A stretch of DNA of 20,707 nucleotides from SKW197 sp049970095 (GTDB lineage: Archaea > Thermoplasmatota > Thermoplasmata > Lutacidiplasmatales > SKW197), in assembly GCA_049970095.1 (NCBI GenBank), contig JBMFNP010000028.1, forward strand, positions 1 to 20,707. The letters are read 5' to 3'. Shown here in pieces: positions 1-5,698 of this stretch. Position 1 is the first letter of the stretch. Every line of letters begins with the position of its first letter. The notes beneath the pieces were generated by a model. The model was given only the letters and a program-made list of their open reading frames with translations, was not told the DNA's origin and did no database searches. A program made the position numbers and the translations under genes.

Positions 1-64
1 TTGTTTTCCGCTCACGCAAAAAGATTTTATTCTTTTCAATCCATTTTACTATTCTTTCAATCAT
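1..64 (-). CDS. Start of a gene cut by the left edge (unknown protein)
   Basis: An ATG at 64 on the minus strand opens a frame with no stop to the window edge; the visible 21 residues begin MIERIVKWIEKNK and are rich in Lys, Glu and Ile, which looks like coding sequence. A G-rich stretch (GAGGGG, around 71-75) lies 6-11 nt upstream and could serve as a ribosome binding site. A TATA-like box at 115-122 on the same strand would place transcription start near 92. The product cannot be named from 21 residues, and a chance ORF is possible. Confidence 0.4.
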   Translation of the reverse strand, partial: MIERIVKWIEKNKIFLRERKT

Positions 65-108
65 CCCATCCCCTCTAGGTAAACCTATGCTTAAGAGGGG
101 GATGGGAT
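63..108. repeat. Imperfect inverted repeat (14/15-nt arms) near a probable promoter
   Basis: The arm at 63-76 (ATCCCATCCCCTCT) pairs with 94-108, with one extra G bulged. The loop contains a second small inverted repeat, AGGT-AA-ACCT (77-86). The element lies between the TATA-like box at 115-122 and the ATG at 64 of the minus-strand gene. One arm covers that gene's likely ribosome-binding stretch. It could be an operator or a leader hairpin; the function is inferred from position only. Confidence 0.5.
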
Positions 109-114
109 TGGGAG

Positions 115-122
115 TATTTAAC
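115..122 (-). promoter_or_regulatory. TATA-like box for the left-edge minus-strand gene
   Basis: Read on the minus strand the sequence is GTTAAATA. Transcription would start near 92, giving a leader of about 28 nt to the ATG at 64. Inferred from AT content and spacing only. Confidence 0.3.
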
Positions 123-205
123 CCTTAAGTTGACAGTCTCGGTCGGGGAACGCAGAATTTTGGCACTGAGTTTCTATAACTTTTTCCACATTTCCACTCC
201 GAAAA

Positions 206-214
206 GGTTAAAAC
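206..214 (+). promoter_or_regulatory. TATA-like box for the zinc-ribbon protein gene
   Basis: GGTTAAAAC lies about 24 nt before the ATG at 234, the spacing expected for an archaeal leaderless transcript. No Shine-Dalgarno sequence is seen before the ATG. Confidence 0.4.
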
Positions 215-233
215 CCTGATTGGATTAAAGAAA

Positions 234-1589
234 ATGAGAGCAATGGGGAATGAAAATCTGATGCTTGCGTTTATAGAGAGTTTCGCACCTGAGGAGGAGG
301 TAGATGAGCACGCAAGAAAAACACTCTCTTCATTGTTATTTGAATTTTCAAACCGTGAAAAGATTGTGCTTGCAAATGTGCGATATGTTCTGGATGACAG
401 GAAATATTCTTCGATTATGGACATCCTTTTTGAAAATAATGATTTTGAGAGCCTTCAGATTTGCTTTGTCAAGCCAAAGATAAATGCGAACTGGGAATAT
501 GATGCACCCACAGTTGAAATGAACATCAAAAAAGGGGGGACTGGGAATATTGTGCTTGCCTCTCCATTTGATCCATATTCCTACAACAGGTGGGATATGG
601 AGCATCTACATGCAACCGAGGAAAGTGCGATGTTCAGAGTGTATATGCTGGAATTTTTCTACCCTGAATCAATCCGCTCAATGTCGCTCCGTGGAGACCT
701 TGAAAGAAAGTATCCGTTTTCATTTGACCTTTTTTTATTTGAGGACCTTCTTAAATTTACGAAGAGATATGGCGTTCTTCCTATTCTGCTTAGGGTGTGT
801 GCATATACAAAATATTTTAGGTTCACATATGACATAGACATTGTAAATGATACACTAATAGCAAATTTCAGGGCAGGTAGGTTTCCAGTTTCTGCAAGGG
901 TATTCAGACATCCGAAACAATATTATTTTCTGGACAGAATCCTTGCCACCAGCGATATTGGTTACAATCCAAAGAAAGTGCTGGAAACTGCATTTGAGAC
1001 AAACGGGGTTTCTGTTTATGACATTGCAAATTCTTTCGGGTTATCTGAAAGAATGGCAGAGGGTGCACTGGAGGCTTGTGTAAAGCATGGCTTTCTTGAA
1101 AAGGTGGGAAAACCCCCTAGGATCTCATATATTCCGAGATTTGAGAATTTTGGTGGAGTGATTGAATACACACTCCCGCATCCTGTATATGAGCAAACCG
1201 AGAAAAAAATGGAAACAGAAGCAGAGGAAAGAAAAGAAGAAGAGAATGTGTGTCCTGTGTGTCACGGCAGAAAACTACCTGGTGAAATTGTGTGCGAACA
1301 TTGTGCCAGAGCATCAGAAATTCTTGCGGAAGAAAAAGGTTCTGAGGTTGGAGAGATTGCTGCTAGCATTTTTAGTAGTGCGGTTTCAAGAGAGGTAGAG
1401 AGGGAAAGCACAGAGGGAGCGGAAATATCTAGCCAGCCCCAAAATGAAAATAAAGTTGCAGAAGGCACACAAAAAGTGATAGAAAAAACAGAAGGAAAGG
1501 CTATGTGCCGATGCCCAAGTTGTGGCTTCCATGCAAAAGGTTCAATCTGCATCAGTTGTGGTTATGCACTGCTGAATAAAAATCTCTGA
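234..1589 (+). CDS. Winged-helix-like protein with two C-terminal zinc ribbons, unknown function
   Basis: I do not recognise the family of this 451-aa protein. No signal peptide or membrane segment is visible, so it is probably cytosolic. The N-terminal half looks globular. Around residues 255-300 a stretch including NSFGLSERMAEGALEACVKH resembles a winged helix-turn-helix. A charged Glu/Lys-rich linker follows. Two zinc ribbons close the protein: CxxC at 340/343 with CxxC at 354/357, and CxxC at 427/430 with CxxC at 439/442. This suggests a nucleic-acid-binding or scaffolding role, which is inference. The ATG at 234 is chosen because a TATA-like box stands about 24 nt upstream; an in-frame ATG at 243 is an alternative. 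The 3' end overlaps the convergent membrane-protein gene by 48 nt, so part of the last ribbon is encoded antisense to that gene's tail. Confidence 0.85.
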   Translation: MRAMGNENLMLAFIESFAPEEEVDEHARKTLSSLLFEFSNREKIVLANVRYVLDDRKYSSIMDILFENNDFESLQICFVKPKINANWEYDAPTVEMNIKKGGTGNIVLASPFDPYSYNRWDMEHLHATEESAMFRVYMLEFFYPESIRSMSLRGDLERKYPFSFDLFLFEDLLKFTKRYGVLPILLRVCAYTKYFRFTYDIDIVNDTLIANFRAGRFPVSARVFRHPKQYYFLDRILATSDIGYNPKKVLETAFETNGVSVYDIANSFGLSERMAEGALEACVKHGFLEKVGKPPRISYIPRFENFGGVIEYTLPHPVYEQTEKKMETEAEERKEEENVCPVCHGRKLPGEIVCEHCARASEILAEEKGSEVGEIAASIFSSAVSREVERESTEGAEISSQPQNENKVAEGTQKVIEKTEGKAMCRCPSCGFHAKGSICISCGYALLNKNL

Positions 1590-2402
1590 ACATCTGAATA
1601 TGAGGAAAAATGCAATTATGGAGATTAACGCACATATTATTCCAATCACCAGAAAAAGAGTAGTAAGCCCTGAGAGGATTATCACTGAGAAAAGCCCAAG
1701 CGCTGCAGAGGCAATTCCCCAACTTCTATATTTTCCTTTTCTTATATAGTACGCACCCAATAATGCAAAGCACCCCACAAAAATCGAGAGTGTGCAGGAT
1801 ACCATGAGATTTGCAATATACTCATCCACTGTTGCAAATTCTGTAAGAGTTTTGCTTGTAGTTCCATTTCCTTCTTCCATCTGAATTGTGAGATGGTTGT
1901 CAAGATACTTTCCCACAACTACGGTTCCATGAATTTTATTGTAGCCAGGTTTATCAAATGTGAGATTATAGGCGCCCGTAGTCAAAGAAAGGTTGAAGTT
2001 TCCATCTGCATCTGAATAAACTGTGAGGTTTTCTCCTTCAACTGAGATTTTCACATTTTCCAGTGGTTGCAACATATTGGAGGATGTGATTTCCCCCCTC
2101 AGAATCACTGTATGTTTAAAGCTCTCGTCATAACCCGCAAAGAAGAGCATACTGGCTGCAGCAAGATTGAGGATAGCCAGAATTAGAAGGAAAGCAAATG
2201 CGGAAAGCAGAAATTTGTGCGCTGGTAATCTCTGGGCAGGTACAAATGGAGTTGAATACTTTACCATTTCACAGTAGTATTTGGGTGGTGGATAACCTGG
2301 TGGGTAGGGGTGGTAATATGGTGTGTAATAGTATGGATACTGGCTTGAAGGTTGCGAATACAGTGGGGATTGAGGATTGGTGCCGGGCGAGGGCGAGTTC
2401 AT
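1542..2402 (-). CDS. Membrane protein with Pro/Tyr-rich N-terminus and carboxypeptidase-regulatory-like beta domain
   Basis: With the start at 2402 this is a 286-aa protein. Residues 1-45 are rich in Pro, Tyr and Ser (for example PYYYTPYYHPYPPGYPPP). A membrane segment covers about 62-90. A beta-sandwich domain (about 98-166) has the ENVKISVEG, SDADGNFNLSLTTGAYNLTF and KPGY features of carboxypeptidase regulatory-like domains, which often face outward and may bind partners. Three more hydrophobic segments span about 185-259. The frame stays open upstream to an ATG at 2543, but the ATG at 2402 is preferred. It has a TATA-like box at 2424-2431 at leaderless spacing, and the extra 47 residues are Ser/Pro/Gln-rich and antisense to a recognisable relic gene. 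Function is unknown. The gene converges on the zinc-ribbon gene with a 48-nt overlap. Confidence 0.75.
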   Translation of the reverse strand: MNSPSPGTNPQSPLYSQPSSQYPYYYTPYYHPYPPGYPPPKYYCEMVKYSTPFVPAQRLPAHKFLLSAFAFLLILAILNLAAASMLFFAGYDESFKHTVILRGEITSSNMLQPLENVKISVEGENLTVYSDADGNFNLSLTTGAYNLTFDKPGYNKIHGTVVVGKYLDNHLTIQMEEGNGTTSKTLTEFATVDEYIANLMVSCTLSIFVGCFALLGAYYIRKGKYRSWGIASAALGLFSVIILSGLTTLFLVIGIICALISIIAFFLIFRCSEIFIQQCITTTDAD

Positions 2403-2423
2403 GAATTGCAGAGTATTTGGAAA

Positions 2424-2431
2424 GATAAAAA
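2424..2431 (-). promoter_or_regulatory. TATA-like box for the Pro/Tyr-rich membrane protein
   Basis: On the minus strand TTTTTATC is centred about 26 nt before the ATG at 2402. This is the main reason for choosing that start over the upstream ATG at 2543. Confidence 0.4.
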
Positions 2432-2505
2432 ATTTTGGTTTGATTGATGGGGGCATAAAGTGGCTTGCAATATTTGTGCTTGGAAACTGGTTCTGGGTAC
2501 TTTGA

Positions 2506-2673
2506 GGGAACTGCTGGTATGACAGCACTGCGCAAGAAGGCAACTACTGGAGCAACTGGGATGGTGCAAGGGATAACTATCCGCTATCAGATCCCACACA
2601 TGAGGTCTCTACCATAGTAAGATATCTTTTTCCTTTCTATTTCCTTTCTATTTTTATTTTGTTTATTTTGTGA
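2506..2673 (+). pseudogene. Relic of the C-terminal end of a NosD/beta-helix-type surface protein
   Basis: Reading the plus strand from 2506 gives an open stretch of 55 codons with no start codon, preceded in frame by a stop at 2503. It begins GNCWYDSTAQEGNYWSNWDG and continues to DNYPLSDP. The NCWYDS...EGNYWSNWDG...YPL pattern is characteristic of archaeal cell-surface proteins with parallel beta-helix (NosD, periplasmic copper-binding-like) repeats, where it closes the repeat region. Those proteins are hundreds of residues long, and no upstream part is present in any frame that I can see. The last 20 codons are hydrophobic and run through a T/C-rich tract into the end of the neighbouring radical SAM gene. 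I read this as the remnant of a deleted or replaced gene. Confidence 0.65.
2629..2650. repeat. Tandem duplication of an 11-mer (TTTCCTTTCTA)
   Basis: Two perfect adjacent copies, 2629-2639 and 2640-2650, lie in a T/C-rich tract. The tract may have served as a plus-strand terminator for the lost NosD-like gene. Confidence 0.6.
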
Positions 2674-3574
2674 ACTGGGTTGCATTTTCAATCCAGTTCT
2701 TCACATACTGGCCACAATTGCTTCCTATTTCAATTTCCTCCTTTGCTCCTATGCTCACAATCACATCAAAACCTGATTTTTTGAAATTCTCAATGATGCT
2801 CAGGCAGGGATTACCCTCATACGATAGCAGACTCTGGATCCCATTTTTTTCCGCCCGCTTTGTCGGATTTACAGGCGTGAGTTTAACCAGAAACTTCTCT
2901 GGATTGAATAGTTTTTCAATAACTTCTGGCTCTACTGGTATGTTTTTTCCAAGTGCAAAATTGAGGTTTATTTTTCGGTCTGTTTTATCCCAGTATCTCT
3001 CACCGAATGCTGCAATCTCCTGCAATGAAAGTTTTTTTATAGGCATCAGCCAATCCCTCACCTTCTCATCAGTTGAATTTATTGAGAACTGGAGCTGAAA
3101 TTTTCCGTTTCTGAAATAACCTTCCTTTATCTCAGCAATTTTCTCAAGGTTTTTCACTGCACATAGGGGTGCAGTGGTGGCAATGCATGCCATTGGCGCA
3201 TTTGGCTTGCATAAATCTGGAAGTTCCACTAATGCATCCAGAACCTCAGAATTCAGCAACGGCTCACCCATCCTTGCATAATGCACCTTCAATTTATCAG
3301 TTTTCATATAATTTCTGGTAGAAAGCACATATTTAATCTGAGCAAGAAGCTCCGCCTTTGAAAGATTGCCTCTGTAATCTCCACCTGCATCACAGATTCT
3401 GCAATTAACTGGACATCCAAATTGCGTTGAAATATTAATACACCACTTTTTTTCTCTATGCACCCCTGGTTCCGTAGAATCCACAAACTCTGCCATGTAC
3501 TCCAGCGAATTCCTGAATTTTGCAAGATATATTATTGCGTTTTCCTCAATTCCTTTTTTTCCTATTACTTCCAT
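2663..3574 (-). CDS. RlmN/Cfr-like radical SAM protein, N-terminally short
   Basis: A 303-aa radical SAM protein with the cluster motif CPVNCRIC (C54, C58, C61), which binds a 4Fe-4S cluster and cleaves S-adenosylmethionine. Family features of the RlmN/Cfr RNA methyltransferases appear in order: STQFGCPVNCRICDAGG, MGEPLLN, TPVNPTKR, and a C-terminal SNCGQY whose C287 matches the methyl-carrying cysteine of RlmN. It differs from RlmN (about 380 aa) in two ways. It lacks most of the N-terminal accessory domain, and the second catalytic cysteine (Cys118 of E. coli RlmN) appears to be Asn47, with a cysteine two residues earlier (C45). RlmN is mainly bacterial, so the substrate here may differ from 23S rRNA A2503. 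The start overlaps the upstream flavoprotein gene by 29 nt, so the two are probably translated together. Confidence 0.8.
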   Translation of the reverse strand: MEVIGKKGIEENAIIYLAKFRNSLEYMAEFVDSTEPGVHREKKWCINISTQFGCPVNCRICDAGGDYRGNLSKAELLAQIKYVLSTRNYMKTDKLKVHYARMGEPLLNSEVLDALVELPDLCKPNAPMACIATTAPLCAVKNLEKIAEIKEGYFRNGKFQLQFSINSTDEKVRDWLMPIKKLSLQEIAAFGERYWDKTDRKINLNFALGKNIPVEPEVIEKLFNPEKFLVKLTPVNPTKRAEKNGIQSLLSYEGNPCLSIIENFKKSGFDVIVSIGAKEEIEIGSNCGQYVKNWIENATQFTK

Positions 3575-4457
3575 CTGGATCCCTCAGATATTCTGCAACC
3601 AATGTTGCGGCTTTCATTCCACTTCCAAGTGCGCTGGACACATACCTACAGGAAGGGTCTGCGAAATCTCCAGCAGCATACATTCCCTTGCAAATCATGC
3701 CATGTATTAATCTTTTTCTTCCAATTTTTTTTGCAATCTCAGCGGGTAGGATTCCCAAATCCCTTACCTTCCCAGTGCACATCAAAATCTTATCCAGCAC
3801 CAATGGAATGCTTCCCTGCCTAACATTGCTGGCATGCAAAATTATTTTTTCACCTGTTTCTATGTGCGCAATTCTGACATGTGTGAAAATCTTAATACCA
3901 GAATTATTTCTTACCCTTTCTACAAGTTCAGGTATTGCTTTTATCCCACTCCTGCCCAGCAAATAAATTGTTCCCCCCTTACCTGCAAACTGAAGTGCTG
4001 CGTCAAAGCCGGCATCTCCAAGCCCTATAATCCCCACATTTCTGCCCTGCACATCACCCACATCTCTTATCCTGTAAAAAATTCTCATGTCATCAACAGC
4101 CAGTGATTTCTTTGGAACAAGCCCTATTGCAATTATTACTGCACTTGCCATAATCTCATTTCTTTCACATTCCAAAACAAAAATATTATTATTTCTGGTG
4201 ATTTTAGAGACCCGTTCAAAAATAACCTCAATGTTATATCTTGCGATGTTCTTTTCCAGATTCTCAATCAGTGTTGCCGCATTTGCACCTTCCTTTAAAA
4301 CAGGCAGGTTTTCTATGAGGCTTGCATCATGAAGCGTGCCTCCAATGCGCTCTGCTTCAATCCCTACAACTGAGAAGCCACATCGCTTCAACTGGACACA
4401 TGCGGTAACACCTGCAGGACCTAACCCCACCACCGCCACATCATAAATCATATCCAC
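3546..4457 (-). CDS. Thioredoxin-reductase-like FAD/NAD(P)-binding flavoprotein lacking the CxxC
   Basis: A 303-aa two-dinucleotide-binding-domain flavoprotein. The FAD site is GLGPAG (residues 11-16). A second Rossmann motif, GLGDAG (145-150), binds the pyridine nucleotide. GMYAAGDF near residues 259-265 is the conserved FAD-contacting element of the thioredoxin reductase fold. Where thioredoxin reductase has CATC just before the second Rossmann motif, this protein reads YRIRDVGDV, with no cysteine, so it cannot do classical disulfide relay. It may instead pass electrons from NAD(P)H to another partner, as ferredoxin/flavodoxin reductases of this fold do. The start at 4457 is GTG; an ATG two codons in (4451) is an alternative. 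It overlaps the hydrolase gene upstream by 17 nt and the radical SAM gene downstream by 29 nt, indicating one operon. Confidence 0.82.
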   Translation of the reverse strand: MDMIYDVAVVGLGPAGVTACVQLKRCGFSVVGIEAERIGGTLHDASLIENLPVLKEGANAATLIENLEKNIARYNIEVIFERVSKITRNNNIFVLECERNEIMASAVIIAIGLVPKKSLAVDDMRIFYRIRDVGDVQGRNVGIIGLGDAGFDAALQFAGKGGTIYLLGRSGIKAIPELVERVRNNSGIKIFTHVRIAHIETGEKIILHASNVRQGSIPLVLDKILMCTGKVRDLGILPAEIAKKIGRKRLIHGMICKGMYAAGDFADPSCRYVSSALGSGMKAATLVAEYLRDPDGSNRKKRN

Positions 4458-5094
4458 AAGCCCTCCATTCCAGCACTGTGTCTGTCGTCACTATTCTGGC
4501 AAATCCATGTGCTAGGTTTCTCAGTGTAGCGACATGAAATTCCTCGGTATATGTAGCGGTGGCATCCGCAATAAAGAACACCTCAAATCCATGGTTGAAT
4601 GCATCCCTTGCCGTGGTCTCACAGCACAGGTTTGTAAGCACCCCTGAAATGTAAACTCTCTCCACATTTTTCTCTCGTAGCAATTTTTCCAGTTCTGTAT
4701 CCTTAAATGCAGAATATGTGTGCTTTACAATAACAGTACCACTGGGTTTTACTCTTTCATCAATATGTGAAAAATCATCATTTTCAAAAAGTCCATCACC
4801 CCACCACTTGCACATGCTTGTATCTGGCAAATCTATATGTCTGGTGTAAATTCTTTTCTTGAACTGCTCCACCAGCCTTGTTATATTATAAATTACAACA
4901 TCAATTGAGGGAACGAATGCGTGTGATTGTGGCTCAGTGAAATATTTCTGGAGATCAATCACAATGAGTCCAGCATTCCCAGATATTTTTAAAGGCAACT
5001 GCACTTTTGTGCCTCTCAACCCTTCTAATAGTTTGTACCAGAATGCGGTTTTTTCCTTACAATTTTCCAATGTTAGATATTTCTCCTTTTTCAT
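4441..5094 (-). CDS. Isochorismatase-family cysteine hydrolase
   Basis: A 217-aa member of the isochorismatase/nicotinamidase superfamily. The catalytic triad is visible as D47 (GLIVIDLQ), K124 (VIVKHTYSAF) and C157 (GVLTNLCCETTARDAF), with the usual cis-peptide-like GVLT before the nucleophile. The N-terminal extension of about 38 residues and the sequence style are closer to isochorismatase-like hydrolases than to nicotinamidases, but the substrate cannot be fixed from sequence. No signal peptide is present, so it is cytosolic. It is the first gene of the operon with the flavoprotein and the radical SAM protein; its stop overlaps the next gene. A TATA-like box at 5119-5127 gives a leaderless start at the ATG 5094. 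The gene is divergent from the Roadblock gene. Confidence 0.88.
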   Translation of the reverse strand: MKKEKYLTLENCKEKTAFWYKLLEGLRGTKVQLPLKISGNAGLIVIDLQKYFTEPQSHAFVPSIDVVIYNITRLVEQFKKRIYTRHIDLPDTSMCKWWGDGLFENDDFSHIDERVKPSGTVIVKHTYSAFKDTELEKLLREKNVERVYISGVLTNLCCETTARDAFNHGFEVFFIADATATYTEEFHVATLRNLAHGFARIVTTDTVLEWRACGYDL

Positions 5095-5118
5095 TGAAGT
5101 AGGGAATACATGAGGTAA

Positions 5119-5127
5119 CCATAAACC
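5119..5127 (-). promoter_or_regulatory. TATA-like box for the hydrolase-flavoprotein-radical SAM operon
   Basis: On the minus strand GGTTTATGG is centred about 28 nt before the ATG at 5094, fitting a leaderless transcript. The plus-strand Roadblock gene must use a separate AT-rich box, possibly 5133-5145, about 27 nt before its ATG at 5169. Confidence 0.35.
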
Positions 5128-5168
5128 TTATGAATATCTATGTAATTGGGGGTATGAGCGTGTAAGAT

Positions 5169-5525
5169 ATGCCGAACATACCAATGGTTGAAAGCGTGCT
5201 TAACGATATCAAAGCCAGAGAGCATGTAAAGGACGCATTAGTGGTATCTAGGAGTGGCATGCATATTGCCGGCTCGCCACCACCAGGTGCACATCTGGAG
5301 ACATTTGTTGCAATGTCCGCAATATTGTTAGGTGCTGCAGAAACAGCGACCTCAGAGCTGAAGGAAAGCCTGAACTATCTATCCGTGAACCTCAGGGATA
5401 CCAGAGTTCTGATATTCAGTGCAGGACCAAAGGCACTCCTTGTAGTGAGGGTAAACGCTGACGCCACTGAGAGTTTGCTTCCTGTGCTGACGGAATACGC
5501 CAAAAAACTTCAGGGAATGCTCTAA
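5169..5525 (+). CDS. Roadblock/LC7 domain protein
   Basis: A 118-aa single-domain protein. The pattern VLNDIKAREHVKDALVVSRS followed by GMHIAG, then a long helix (FVAMSAILLGAAETATSEL) and the strand segments LSVNLRDTRVLIFSAG and ALLVVRVNAD, is that of Roadblock/LC7 proteins. In archaea and bacteria these commonly dimerise and act as regulators or platforms for small Ras-like GTPases. No GTPase gene lies in this window, so the partner is unknown. The protein is cytosolic, with no signal peptide. The gene is divergent from the hydrolase operon and is followed by a T-rich tract; it appears to be a single-gene transcript. The ATG at 5184 (MVESVLND) is an alternative start. Confidence 0.85.
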   Translation: MPNIPMVESVLNDIKAREHVKDALVVSRSGMHIAGSPPPGAHLETFVAMSAILLGAAETATSELKESLNYLSVNLRDTRVLIFSAGPKALLVVRVNADATESLLPVLTEYAKKLQGML

Positions 5526-5530
5526 TTCAG

Positions 5531-5554
5531 TTTTTCAGATAGTGTTTTGTTTTT
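5531..5554 (+). terminator. T-rich terminator after the Roadblock gene
   Basis: Three T-runs of four to five bases follow the stop codon within 30 nt, as in archaeal oligo-T termination. No hairpin is seen. Confidence 0.4.
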
Positions 5555-5572
5555 GGGTAGCTGGAAGTAGGG

Positions 5573-5602
5573 ATTTTTAAACCTGTTCACTACAATGTGT
5601 AG
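5573..5602 (+). promoter_or_regulatory. Upstream TATA-like box with adjacent palindrome ACTACA-ATG-TGTAGT
   Basis: A TTTTTAAAC box (5573-5581) is followed by a perfect 6-bp inverted repeat with a 3-nt spacer (5588-5602). Start of transcription from this box would fall at the right edge of the palindrome, a position suited to an operator. It lies about 100 nt upstream of the caspase-like gene, whose nearer TATA box is at 5645-5652. Function is inferred from position. Confidence 0.35.
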
Positions 5603-5644
5603 TTTCTCAGAATACCATCTGGCACATGGTCATTACACCGTAAG

Positions 5645-5692
5645 GTTTAAAAAGAAAAAACAAATTTTTCTATCAGAAAAAAATAGAGGTGA
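5645..5692 (+). promoter_or_regulatory. TATA box and strong ribosome binding site of the caspase-like gene
   Basis: GGTTTAAAAAG (5644-5654) is a good archaeal TATA box. Transcription would start near 5675. A strong Shine-Dalgarno sequence GAGGTGA (5686-5692) stands 6 nt before the ATG at 5699. This contrasts with most other promoters in the window, which look leaderless, and fits a highly translated secreted protein. Confidence 0.6.
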
Positions 5693-5698
5693 AAAGAA

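Noticed and set aside
125..205. GC-richer patch upstream of the zinc-ribbon gene as a possible tRNA or small RNA
   Set aside because: No T-loop sequence, cloverleaf pairing, or C/D box motifs could be found.
2403..2543. Upstream extension of the Pro/Tyr-rich membrane protein to an ATG at 2543
   Set aside because: The extra 47 residues are low-complexity and antisense to a NosD-type relic, while a TATA box at leaderless spacing supports the ATG at 2402.
2670..3098. 142-codon plus-strand frame opposite the radical SAM gene
   Set aside because: Antisense shadow of a gene with clear radical SAM motifs; its Phe/Ser-rich translation shows no family features.
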